Shown: piece after piece, positions 53,283-61,345 of the stretch | Layout: each line of letters begins with the position of its first letter | How positions within the stretch are numbered: the first letter of the stretch is position 1 | Assembly (NCBI RefSeq): GCF_003044445.1 | Contig: NZ_POWX01000009.1 | Location: forward strand, 22,787-86,786 | Direction of reading: 5' to 3' | DNA: 64,000 bases | Source: Neisseria mucosa | Lineage (GTDB): Bacteria; Pseudomonadota; Gammaproteobacteria; Burkholderiales; Neisseriaceae | Program-made: the position numbers and the translations under genes | Notes under the pieces: generated by a model | What the model was told of the DNA's origin: nothing | Databases searched by the model: none | Seen by the model: the letters and a program-made list of their open reading frames with translations, nothing else

Positions 53283-53445
53283 GATTGCCTTTCTGTCGGG
53301 AAATGCCTGAAAAGCAGGCGTATTTTCATATTGTAAACAATTTCTACGGATAAATACAGGCGCAGAGTTGGAAAAGGTCGTCTGAAACTGAACTGCACCC
53401 CAAAAGTTGGACATCCCCCTCCAACTCACAAGGTGCAGTTTTTTT

Positions 53446-53796
53446 ATGAGCAAATATACATTACACTTCAAATACCAAGCCGTACTCCACTACCTGCATA
53501 TACGCAGCCAACAGCGTACCGCAGATCATTACGGCATCTCCCGAACCCACCTGCGACGATGGATACGCGCCTATCAAGAAGGCGGCATCGGCGCACTCGA
53601 ACATCCCCAATCCAAAACCATGACCGACCACCGCAAAAACCCCTTCATCGCCGACAAACCCGACCACGAAAAAACACAGGCAGAGCTTATCGAAGAGTTG
53701 TGCTATATGCGCGCAAAGGTTGCCTACCTAAAGGAGTTAAAAGCCCTCAGCCAAAAGCGGACCGAAAAGGACAAAGCCAAACCGTCCAAACACTGA
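53446..53796 (+). CDS. IS3-family transposase OrfA
   Basis: A 116-residue helix-turn-helix protein, MSKYTLHFKYQAVLHY through the HTH TADHYGISRTHLRRWIRAY, then a leucine-zipper-like helix ELIEELCYMRAKVAYLKELKAL. It binds the IS ends and, fused to OrfB by -1 frameshifting, forms the transposase. The canonical A6G slippery run is not obvious. Confidence 0.9.
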   Translation: MSKYTLHFKYQAVLHYLHIRSQQRTADHYGISRTHLRRWIRAYQEGGIGALEHPQSKTMTDHRKNPFIADKPDHEKTQAELIEELCYMRAKVAYLKELKALSQKRTEKDKAKPSKH

Positions 53797-54596
53797 GGGC
53801 GCAACACCCGCTCAAATACCTGCTGCACATCGCAAACCTGCCCAAAAGCAGCTTTTACTACCACCGCCAAGACCGACCCGACCCCGACGAAGCCGACAAA
53901 GCCCTTATCGCCGAAATCTACGAACGGCATAAAGGACGCTACGGGCAAAGGCGCATTGCCGCAGCATTGGGTTGGAACCGCAAAAAAGCAGCGCGGTTGA
54001 TGAAGCAGATGGAACTGAAAGCCCTCATACGGGCGAAAAAAGCCTACCGCCATCCCGCCATGGGCGAAATATCGGAACACCTCCTCAAACGCCCGTTCAC
54101 AGCCCGAAAGCCCAACGAGAAATGGCTGACAGACGTGACCGAACTCAAAGGAAAGGACGGCAAACTGTACCTCTCGCCGATATTGGACTTGTTCAACCGC
54201 GAAATCGTCGCCTACGCCATGAGCCGCAATGCTAACAGCGAAATGGTAAAGGAAATGCTCGAAAAAGCCGCACCCCGGCTGACTGATAAAGGAACGATGC
54301 TTCATTCGGACCAAGGTGTGCTGTACCGTACGGCGGAATATAGGAAATTGATTGCAAAACATTCCATGGTTCAAAGCATGTCGCGAAAGGCGAATTGTTG
54401 GGACAATGCACCGATGGAAAGCTTCTTTGCCGTGCTGAAGACGGAGTGTTTCTATCGTGCAGGGGAATTGACGGTGGATGAATTGATGAAACAGATAGAT
54501 GATTATATGGATTACTACAACCGCGAGCGTTGCAGTTTGAAATTGAAAAAGCTGAGTCCTGTCGCATACAGAACCCAGCTTGCACAGAGCGCCTGA
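53760..54596 (+). CDS. IS3-family transposase OrfB (DDE integrase domain)
   Basis: Read in the -1 frame relative to orfA, so the 5' boundary given is approximate. HTH_21 region: HIANLPKSSFYYHRQ and ERHKGRYGQRRIAAALG. The rve/DDE core has D in EKWLTDVTELKGKDGKLYLSPILDLF, D in MLHSDQGVLYRT and E in DNAPMESFFAVLKTE. It ends with YYNRERCSLKLKKLSPVAYRTQLAQSA-type sequence (YRTQLAQSA at the stop). All three catalytic residues are present, so the copy may be active. Confidence 0.92.
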   Translation, partial: DRKGQSQTVQTLRAQHPLKYLLHIANLPKSSFYYHRQDRPDPDEADKALIAEIYERHKGRYGQRRIAAALGWNRKKAARLMKQMELKALIRAKKAYRHPAMGEISEHLLKRPFTARKPNEKWLTDVTELKGKDGKLYLSPILDLFNREIVAYAMSRNANSEMVKEMLEKAAPRLTDKGTMLHSDQGVLYRTAEYRKLIAKHSMVQSMSRKANCWDNAPMESFFAVLKTECFYRAGELTVDELMKQIDDYMDYYNRERCSLKLKKLSPVAYRTQLAQSA

Positions 54597-54682
54597 ATAG
54601 GCTTTTATGAGTGTCCAAGATTTGGGGGCCAGTTCAAACAAGCATTGCAAGTTTTCAGACGACCTTTTTCATGGTCAAGCAA

Positions 54683-56038
54683 TCAGTTCTTCATCGACTG
54701 CACCGGCGCGGGAATCCTGCCACCGCGGTTGACGAACACTTCGCACGAACCTTCTTTGACCGGCATTACAGGCGCGTAGCCCAACAGGCCGCCGAACTCG
54801 ACGCTGTCGCCGACGGTTTTGCCCGTTACCGGAATGATGCGCACTGCAGTGGTTTTGCTGTTGATCATGCCGATGGCGGCTTCATCGGCGATGATGCCGG
54901 AAATCGTGTGCGCGGGCGTGTCGCCGGGAACGGCAATCATGTCCAGCCCGACCGAGCAGACGGCGGTCATCGCTTCGAGTTTGTCCAGCGTCAGCACGCC
55001 TGCTTCGGCGGCGGCAATCATGCCTTCGTCTTCGGAAACGGGGATAAACGCGCCGCTCAAACCGCCGACCGCGCTGGAAGCCATCATGCCGCCTTTTTTC
55101 ACAGCATCGTTCAGCAATGCCAAAGCAGCCGTCGTGCCGTGCGTACCGCAGACGCTCAAGCCCATTTCTTCAAGGATGCGCGCCACCGAGTCGCCGACGG
55201 CGGGGGTCGGCGCCAGTGACAAATCGAGAATACCGAACGGAATGCCCAGTATTTTCGAGGCTTCGCGGCCGATGAGTTCGCCCACGCGGGTGATTTTGAA
55301 GGCGGTTTTCTTCACGACTTCGGCGACTTCGGTCAGGCTGACCGCGTCCGAATTTTCCAGCGCGGCTTTGACCACGCCCGGCCCTGACACGCCGACATTG
55401 ATAACGGCGTCCGCTTCGCCCGATCCGTGAAACGCGCCCGCCATAAACGGATTGTCTTCCACCGCGTTGCAGAATACGACGATTTTGGCGCAGCCGAAAC
55501 CTTCGGGCGTGATTTCAGCCGTGCGTTTGATGGTTTCGCCCGCCAGTCTGACCGCGTCCATATTGATGCCCGCGCGCGTGCTGCCGATATTGATGGAGCT
55601 GCACACGATGTCAGTGGTCTTCATCGCTTCGGGAATGGAGCGGATTAACACCTCGTCTGAAGGCGACATGCCTTTTTGCACCAGCGCGGAAAAGCCGCCG
55701 ATAAAGGACACGCCGATGGCTTTGGCTGCCTTGTCCAAAGTCTGCGCCACGCTGACGTAAGAATCGGCTTTGGTCGCCGCCGCGATTTGGGCAATCGGCG
55801 TGACGGAAATACGCTGATTCACAATCGGCACGCCGTATTTGGCAGACAGGTGTTTCGCCGTAGCGACCAAATCTTTACCGACGGTGGTGATTTTGTTGTA
55901 AATGTTTTGGTTCAGTACATCGATGTCGGTGCTGATACAGTCGTGCAAATCAATGCCTATGGTAATGGTGCGGACGTCGAAATGCTGGTCGGCAACCATT
56001 TTGACGGTTTCTAAAATTTCGCCGGATTGGATACTCAT
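54683..56038 (-). CDS. UPF0210 / PFL (DUF711) family protein
   Basis: A 451-residue soluble protein, from ATG 56038 preceded by GGAGGAA (a GTG one codon earlier is less likely). Conserved blocks include [88 protein letters not shown] and [22 protein letters not shown]. The family is widespread and related in fold to pyruvate-formate-lyase-like proteins, but its reaction is unknown. It is paired with an ACT-domain gene 14 bases upstream, an association seen in many bacteria. Confidence 0.92.
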   Translation of the reverse strand: MSIQSGEILETVKMVADQHFDVRTITIGIDLHDCISTDIDVLNQNIYNKITTVGKDLVATAKHLSAKYGVPIVNQRISVTPIAQIAAATKADSYVSVAQTLDKAAKAIGVSFIGGFSALVQKGMSPSDEVLIRSIPEAMKTTDIVCSSINIGSTRAGINMDAVRLAGETIKRTAEITPEGFGCAKIVVFCNAVEDNPFMAGAFHGSGEADAVINVGVSGPGVVKAALENSDAVSLTEVAEVVKKTAFKITRVGELIGREASKILGIPFGILDLSLAPTPAVGDSVARILEEMGLSVCGTHGTTAALALLNDAVKKGGMMASSAVGGLSGAFIPVSEDEGMIAAAEAGVLTLDKLEAMTAVCSVGLDMIAVPGDTPAHTISGIIADEAAIGMINSKTTAVRIIPVTGKTVGDSVEFGGLLGYAPVMPVKEGSCEVFVNRGGRIPAPVQSMKN

Positions 56039-56052
56039 CACATTCCTCCGAC

Positions 56053-56325
56053 TTAAATGCGGTGCATAGCTTGGAAGATTTCTTCGTTTTGCATGCGGAT
56101 ATCAAGCGCGAGTTTTTTGCTCTTTTCCGCAAACAAATCCAGCATTTCCTGCCGTGATTTGGGGCATTTTGAGGTATCCACCAAGATAATCATGGTGAAG
56201 AAATCGTCCATCAGCTGCTGGCTGATATTGAGGATGTTGATTTGGTTTTCTGCGAGAATGCGGGAAACGTCGTACACGATACCGACGCGGTCTTTGCCGA
56301 TGACGGTGATGACTGAATTATTCAT
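56053..56325 (-). CDS. ACT domain protein, UPF0237 family
   Basis: A 90-residue single ACT domain: [52 protein letters not shown] sequence (core [16 protein letters not shown]). ACT domains bind small ligands such as amino acids. Fourteen bases separate it from the UPF0210 gene, so the two form an operon, and it is probably the regulatory or sensory partner. Confidence 0.93.
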   Translation of the reverse strand: MNNSVITVIGKDRVGIVYDVSRILAENQINILNISQQLMDDFFTMIILVDTSKCPKSRQEMLDLFAEKSKKLALDIRMQNEEIFQAMHRI

Positions 56326-56443
56326 AAGTCAGGGTCCTTGTAGGGGTCGTCTGAAAAATTGATTTGGGAAATTATAGCACCGCTTTAGAATAATATGACT
56401 TGGATTGTTGACAATTTTGTATTACTCGAACCTGATATTCCGT

Positions 56444-56558
56444 CTGCCGTCATTCCCGCGCAGGCGGGAATCCAGATTTATCCATGCAGAAATCGTCAAA
56501 GAAAAAAGTTTCCTAAATTTTATGTTCTGGATTCTCGCCTGCGCGGGAATGACGGCAG
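56444..56558. repeat. Neisserial intergenic mosaic element flanked by dRS3
   Basis: A dRS3 repeat ATTCCCGCGCAGGCGGGAAT (56452-56471) and an inverted, slightly diverged copy (56531-56550) flank a 59-base AT-rich core. The outer arms CTGCCGTC...GACGGCAG extend the symmetry. dRS3 sites are known targets for neisserial filamentous-phage integration and for recombination. Confidence 0.9.
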
Positions 56559-56596
56559 CTCTTAAAATATTTGGATTTTCAAAAAGCCTTATGAAG

Positions 56597-56652
56597 AAGG
56601 TCGTCTGAAAACTATGTAACGGAACCGTTAACTTTGTTTTCAGACGACCTTC
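56597..56652 (-). terminator. Uptake-sequence terminator of alr
   Basis: AAGGTCGTCTGAAAAC and its complement around a loop with GTAACGG/CCGTTAAC-like pairing, 20 bases after the alr stop. Confidence 0.7.
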
Positions 56653-56672
56653 AGTTCAAAACGCCGCTTAAA

Positions 56673-57731
56673 TTACTCCGAATAGGTAAACTTCGCGCGT
56701 TTGACGTTGCAAAAGATTTCATACGGAATCATACCGGCAGCTTCGGCGACTTCGTTGATATTAACAACGTCGCCCCACAATTCGACTTCCGCGCCCAAAC
56801 CTTCTTTGGAAGCATCGAGTTCGACAGTAATCATATCCATAGACACCCTGCCTATGATGCGGCTGCGTTTGCCTTCGACAGCAACGGGCGAATTGGTCGA
56901 GGCGCGGCGCGGATAGCCGTCGGCGTAGCCGCAGGCAATCAAACCGACGCGGGTAGATTTGCTGGTATAAAACGTCGCGCCGTAGCCGATAGGGGAATGA
57001 GGTTGCAGGACGCGTTCGCCGAATACGCGGGAAGTCAGGCGCATGACGGGTTTCAGGCGTTCGTCCACGCCGCCGAACGGAGAGATGCCGTAAAGCGCCA
57101 GTCCGGCACGTCCCCAGTCACGGCGCGCTTCAGGGACGTTCAGGATGGCGGCGGAGTTGGCAAGACTTTCTTCGCCTTCCAAACCTTCACACGCCAAATC
57201 AAAGGCTTCGAGCTGCATTTCGGTCATGCCATTTTCGGGTTCGTCGGCACAGGCGAAATGGCTGAATTTGACAATGCTGTCAACGTGTTTGCATTGCTTC
57301 AGGGCGGTGTAGGCAGAAGTATAGTTATGCGGAAAGAAGCCGGCGCGGTGCATGCCGGAGTCCATTTTGAGCCAGACTTTAACGGGATTCTGCCAATGAT
57401 GGGCGATTAAGGCTTCGAGCTGCCATTGGCTGCCAATGCCCGGCCACAAATTGTATTTATCAACGGTGGCATATTCCGACGCTTCAAACACGCCTTCGAG
57501 CAATACGATGGGATTGGTAATGCCGTTCTCGCGCAATTCGACGGCTTCGTCCACGGTGGCGACGGCGAACCCGTCGGCAAGGTCGGACAATGCGTGGGCG
57601 CACCGTACCGCGCCGTGTCCGTAAGCGTCCGCTTTAATAACGGCAAGCATTTTGCCACCGTGAATCTGTTTCAGGGTTTGGTAATTGTGGCGCAGATTGT
57701 CCAAGCGGATTCGGGCATTTAATGGACGCAT
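56673..57731 (-). CDS. alr: Alanine racemase
   Basis: Makes D-alanine for peptidoglycan. The PLP lysine is K33 in LAVIKADAYGHGAV. Other expected features are WLKMDSGMHRAGF, RAGLALYGISPFG, and the C-terminal catalytic tyrosine region SPIGYGATFYTS. YADGYPRR and GRVSMDMITVEL are intact. 352 residues is standard. It is transcribed away from the PfkB gene. Confidence 0.98.
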   Translation of the reverse strand: MRPLNARIRLDNLRHNYQTLKQIHGGKMLAVIKADAYGHGAVRCAHALSDLADGFAVATVDEAVELRENGITNPIVLLEGVFEASEYATVDKYNLWPGIGSQWQLEALIAHHWQNPVKVWLKMDSGMHRAGFFPHNYTSAYTALKQCKHVDSIVKFSHFACADEPENGMTEMQLEAFDLACEGLEGEESLANSAAILNVPEARRDWGRAGLALYGISPFGGVDERLKPVMRLTSRVFGERVLQPHSPIGYGATFYTSKSTRVGLIACGYADGYPRRASTNSPVAVEGKRSRIIGRVSMDMITVELDASKEGLGAEVELWGDVVNINEVAEAAGMIPYEIFCNVKRAKFTYSE

Positions 57732-58187
57732 GATTTGTTCTTTCCGTTAATGAAGGTCGTCTGAAAATGGATATTCATGTTTTCAGACGACCTTTCAGTA
57801 TTTTTAACGACTACATTATAGGCTTAAAGAGAGGGTTTTTAAATATCGTAATGAAATGAAGAAAATTGGAATATAGCCCGTCTGTTCAAACATATTCTGC
57901 CGATTTGTATTTAAATTTCAAAAATCAGCCTACCCCCTTCTCAAAGCACTTATAAAATGAAAGAAAAATAAACCCTGCTGATTTGCCGAATCAGGCCGCC
58001 TGTAACGCAATATTGTGATGAATCAAACTTCCTGACCGATAATCCCGCGATTGCTTGTCAGTCGGTAGATTTTAAAACATAATACTTACGCGCCTAAGTA
58101 TTGGAATTTTACTACAAATACATGATTCGTAGGCCGTACGCAGCGTAGCAGTTCCAGCCAATCAACTCAAAGCAAGGAAGGCCTAAA
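57732..58187 (+). other. Gap upstream of the PfkB kinase gene
   Basis: Starts with an uptake-sequence pair (57753-57794), followed by AT-rich DNA. AATACTTA (58081-58088) and TAAGTATT (58095-58102) form a perfect 8-bp palindrome with a CGCGCC centre, about 90 bases before the kinase start. No further gene is seen. Confidence 0.5.
58081..58102. promoter_or_regulatory. Palindrome upstream of the sugar kinase gene
   Basis: AATACTTA-N6-TAAGTATT: a dyad suited to a repressor operator or a small hairpin. A CATAAT-like -10 element overlaps its left side (58077-58082). Confidence 0.4.
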
Positions 58188-59069
58188 ATGAAAGTAACCA
58201 GTTTCGGCGAAGTGTTGTGGGACGATTTTCCAAGCGGCAAAGTGTTGGGCGGTGCGCCGCTAAACGTTTTGGTCCGTTTGCAATCCTTCGGAGTCGATAC
58301 CGCCATCATCAGCCGTCGTGGCGATGATGCCGACGGCGAAGAGCTGCTGCGCCAAATCCAAGCGAAAAACGTCAATACCGACCTGCTGCAAGTGTGCAAA
58401 GAATGTGATACCAGCCTGGTCAAAGTAACTTTAGACAAATGCGGCAGCGCGTCATACGAAATCGTGTATCCTTGCGCATGGGACCGCATCGTCGTCGAAG
58501 ATGCCGCCTTGCAGCGTGTCGCCGAATCCGATGCCTTCGTGTTCGGCAGCCTTGCCACACGCGACGAAATCTCCCGCTCGGCATTAGACAAATTGATGGA
58601 AAAAGCCAAATTCAAAATCTTTGACGTCAACCTGCGCAAACCCCACTACGACACCGACCGCCTACTCGCCACCATGAAGCGTGCGGATATGCTCAAACTC
58701 AATGACGACGAATTGTATGAATTATCTGCAGCTTACGGCTCGCCATACCACAGCATCGAACAAAACATCGCCTACCTGACCCAGCTGACCGGCGCAAAAA
58801 TCATCTGCGTTACCTTGGGCGGACACGGCGCGGTTTTATACAAAGACGGCGAACTCTACCGCCACTGCGGCTTCCGCATCAAAGTTGCCGATACAGTCGG
58901 CTCCGGCGACAGCTTCTTGGCAGGACTGACTTACAAACTGCTCAACAATGCCGAGCCGCAAGAAGCCATTACCTTCGCCTGCGCACTCGGCGCCCTAGTC
59001 GCCTCCAGACACGGCGCAACGCCCGACATTTCCTTACAGGAAATCGAAAGCTTCATGAATCCGGCTTGA
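58188..59069 (+). CDS. PfkB family carbohydrate kinase (fructokinase-like)
   Basis: A 293-residue ribokinase-fold kinase. Signature 1 is present as VLGGAPLNVLVRLQSFGVDTA, and signature 2 as VADTVGSGDSFLAGLTYKL with the catalytic aspartate. Sugar-side residues GEVLWDDFPSG at the start resemble fructokinases. It sits alone, without a sugar transporter or hydrolase, so the substrate is inferred. Confidence 0.9.
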   Translation: MKVTSFGEVLWDDFPSGKVLGGAPLNVLVRLQSFGVDTAIISRRGDDADGEELLRQIQAKNVNTDLLQVCKECDTSLVKVTLDKCGSASYEIVYPCAWDRIVVEDAALQRVAESDAFVFGSLATRDEISRSALDKLMEKAKFKIFDVNLRKPHYDTDRLLATMKRADMLKLNDDELYELSAAYGSPYHSIEQNIAYLTQLTGAKIICVTLGGHGAVLYKDGELYRHCGFRIKVADTVGSGDSFLAGLTYKLLNNAEPQEAITFACALGALVASRHGATPDISLQEIESFMNPA

Positions 59070-59096
59070 TTTTTGCAATCAAAGGATGTCATAACA

Positions 59097-59141
59097 AAAG
59101 GTCGTCTGAAAACGGATTTTCTGTTTTCAGACGACCTTTTG
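59097..59141. terminator. Bidirectional uptake-sequence terminator, PfkB gene / thiD
   Basis: AAAAGGTCGTCTGAAAAC and its complement between two convergent genes. Confidence 0.85.
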
Positions 59142-59148
59142 TTATCCC

Positions 59149-59955
59149 TCAATCCCGATACGCCCAATGATTGACCGGACCGTGTCCCGCGCCGATGTTT
59201 AACGGATTGCGAATCGCCTCGGTAATGTACTTTTTGGCAGTTTGTACGGCTTCTAACGTCTCAAAACCTTTTGCCAGCTCGGCGGCGATACAGGCGGAGA
59301 ACGTGCAGCCCGTGCCGTGCGTATGCGCCGTCGGGAAGCGGCGGTCGGTAAATTCAAACACCTCATCCGGCGTAAACAACCAGTCGGTACAGTATTCGCT
59401 GCGGCTGTCGCCCAAATGCCCGCCTTTAATCACTACGTTTTTCACGCCGCAATCTTGCAGGATTTTGGCGGCGCGTTCCGCATCTTGGCGGTTTTCAATG
59501 CGTACACCCGTCAAGGCTTCCGCTTCGGGCAGGTTGGGCGTCAGAATGTCCGTATCGGGCAGCAGCAGGCGCTTCATCGCTTCGACGGCGGAATCCTGCA
59601 ACAGCGGCGCGCCGCCTTTGGCAATCATGACAGGATCAAGTACACGCTTGCCGAAACGGCATTTTTTCAAATTTTCGGCTACGCATTCAATCACTTCCGC
59701 CGTACCCAGCATCCCGATTTTATAGGCGCGGATTTCAAAATCGGCACGGACGGTTTCGATTTGCGCGGCAATGATATCGGTCGGAACCAGATGCACCGCC
59801 GATACGCCGAGCGTATTTTGCGCGGTCACGGCGGTCAGCACGCTGGTGCCGAATACGCCGCGCATCTGAAACGTCTTCAAATCCGCCTGTATCCCCGCAC
59901 CGCCGCCGGAGTCCGAGCCTGCGATGGTCAGCGTTTGGACGAATGTTTCTTCCAT
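59149..59955 (-). CDS. thiD: Hydroxymethylpyrimidine/phosphomethylpyrimidine kinase
   Basis: Phosphorylates HMP and HMP-P for thiamine synthesis. The 268-residue protein begins [24 protein letters not shown], and has the ribokinase-fold end [19 protein letters not shown] with the catalytic cysteine and anion hole. KGGHLGDS and [13 protein letters not shown] are typical. No other thi gene or TPP riboswitch is visible nearby. Confidence 0.97.
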   Translation of the reverse strand: MEETFVQTLTIAGSDSGGGAGIQADLKTFQMRGVFGTSVLTAVTAQNTLGVSAVHLVPTDIIAAQIETVRADFEIRAYKIGMLGTAEVIECVAENLKKCRFGKRVLDPVMIAKGGAPLLQDSAVEAMKRLLLPDTDILTPNLPEAEALTGVRIENRQDAERAAKILQDCGVKNVVIKGGHLGDSRSEYCTDWLFTPDEVFEFTDRRFPTAHTHGTGCTFSACIAAELAKGFETLEAVQTAKKYITEAIRNPLNIGAGHGPVNHWAYRD

Positions 59956-60001
59956 TTGGTTTCTCCTATTGCTTGGTTGGACGATTTAGGAAGAGGTTTG
60001 A

Positions 60002-60041
60002 AGGTCGTCTGAAAACCCATCATGCTTGTTTTCAGACGACA
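60002..60041. repeat. Uptake-sequence pair upstream of thiD
   Basis: AGGTCGTCTGAAAAC and its complement 45 bases upstream of the thiD start; the gap beyond holds a short Correia element. Confidence 0.7.
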
Positions 60042-60169
60042 TTTTATTGTTATAGCGAAATATTTACAGCTGTATTTTAGTTGGTTTATTCCGGTTTGAA
60101 ATGGGGGATTTTAGGGATATGTTTTTACAATTTTCATGGACTCAGCCCAAAATCACCATCCCGACTTTT

Positions 60170-60276
60170 TATAGTGGATTAACTTTAAACCAGTACGGCG
60201 TTGCCTCGCCTTGCCGTACTATCTGTACTGTCTGCAGCTTCGTCGCCTTGTCCTGATTTAAATTTAATCCACTATA
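60170..60276. repeat. Short Correia repeat (internal deletion)
   Basis: A 107-base CREE with TATAGTGGATTAA ends. Compared with the copy at 26754 it lacks about 50 bases after CTCGCCTTG, the known internal deletion that removes the IHF-type region. Confidence 0.95.
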
Positions 60277-60290
60277 CTATTCCAACAAAG

Positions 60291-60322
60291 AGGCCGTCTG
60301 AAACCTGCTTTTCAGACAACCT
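60291..60322 (-). terminator. Imperfect hairpin with an AGGCCGTCTGAA uptake sequence
   Basis: The left arm is the AGGCCGTCTGAA dialect and the right arm TTTTCAGACAACCT is degenerate. It lies 17 bases beyond the HAD gene stop. Confidence 0.5.
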
Positions 60323-60338
60323 AACTCTAAAAAAAACA

Positions 60339-61136
60339 TTATCCGTCAATAATTTCCAATTCAACCAAAGCCCTGTACACGCCATCTTCATCTACACTCG
60401 GCGCAATAAATTTCGCCGCGGCCTTCGCCGCCTCCTCACCATTTCCCATGGCCACGCCGAAGCCGACGGATGAGAGCATTTCCAAATCATTAAAGCTGTC
60501 ACCGAAAGCCATAACATCTTCCATGCCTATGCCCAACTTTTCTACTGCATGTGCAATGCCTCTTGCTTTTGAACCTTCGCGGCGCAACATGTCCAGCGCA
60601 GACTCGTGCCAACGCACGGATTTGAAGCCTTCGGATTGTATTTTTCCGATAATTTCCTGCTCTTGGGCTTTATCTGCAAACACCAGCATCTGATAAACCG
60701 ATTGTTTGCGGAAATATTCTTTATCCACTTCAAAAGCAGGCAGGATGTGCGACAAGGCTTCTTTTACCCTTTCGCCGGCAGCCGATGCAACAATTTCATC
60801 ATTATTTACAAAAGCATAATCAATATACTGACTGTCAAAAAATGTGCACATCCGCTCCACTTCAGCTTCAATCATCGGATAAGCCTGCAACACCTCTCCG
60901 TGAAACGTCGTGTATTGCCCGTTAATCGTAACCAGCATATCAATGCCGCTGTCGCGTATCAGGGTTTTCACCTTACCCGGGATGGCCACAGGCGGTCTCC
61001 CAGTCGCAATCGCCGTCAAAATACCCCGCGCTTTCAATGCCTCCATCGCTTTAGCAACAGACGGGCGCAGCGTATCGGTATATTTTCGGTATAACGTGTC
61101 ATCAATATCGAAAAAAATAATTTTTGGCGTATTCAT
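60339..61136 (-). CDS. Cof-type HAD-IIB phosphatase
   Basis: A 265-residue hydrolase from MNTPKIIFFDIDDTLYRKY; the longer frame enters an uptake-like sequence and is excluded. HAD motifs: I FDIDDTLY, II TAIATGRPP, III lysine within SKARGIAHAVEKLGI, and IV VMAFGDSFNDLEMLSSVGFGVAMGN. The cap is type IIB. Substrates in this family are sugar or cofactor phosphates and cannot be set from sequence. Confidence 0.93.
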   Translation of the reverse strand: MNTPKIIFFDIDDTLYRKYTDTLRPSVAKAMEALKARGILTAIATGRPPVAIPGKVKTLIRDSGIDMLVTINGQYTTFHGEVLQAYPMIEAEVERMCTFFDSQYIDYAFVNNDEIVASAAGERVKEALSHILPAFEVDKEYFRKQSVYQMLVFADKAQEQEIIGKIQSEGFKSVRWHESALDMLRREGSKARGIAHAVEKLGIGMEDVMAFGDSFNDLEMLSSVGFGVAMGNGEEAAKAAAKFIAPSVDEDGVYRALVELEIIDG

Positions 61137-61345
61137 TATCAGGCATACAATCGGTTTCAGACGATCTATATTGTAACGTGCAATGACGGGAACAATGCAC
61201 AATTTCTACATGCAATGATGTAAACAAGCTGTGTATAAATCCGACTTCATATTGATTCCCAAGAGAAAAACAAACCTGATTAAAAAATAAGCAGGTTATC
61301 AGAAATCGTCTGAAACCTGCTTATTCCATTTTCGCCATTATTACA

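Larger units (their letters stand above)
53389..54636 (+). mobile_element. IS3-family insertion sequence, complete, 1248 bp
   Basis: Imperfect terminal inverted repeats of about 25 bases begin TGAACTG at both ends (left TGAACTGCACCCC; right, read inward, TGAACTGGCCCCC). A 3-base target duplication AAC flanks it (53386-53388 and 54637-54639), as usual for the IS150-type group. It carries orfA and orfB in -1 register. Removing the element restores an uptake-sequence hairpin: the left flank ends GGTCGTCTGAAAC and the right flank continues to GTTTTCAGACGACCT. Confidence 0.93.

Noticed and set aside
53740..53796. Exact frameshift site of the IS transposase
   Set aside because: No A6G or other clear slippery heptamer in the correct phase was found, so the site is left unspecified.
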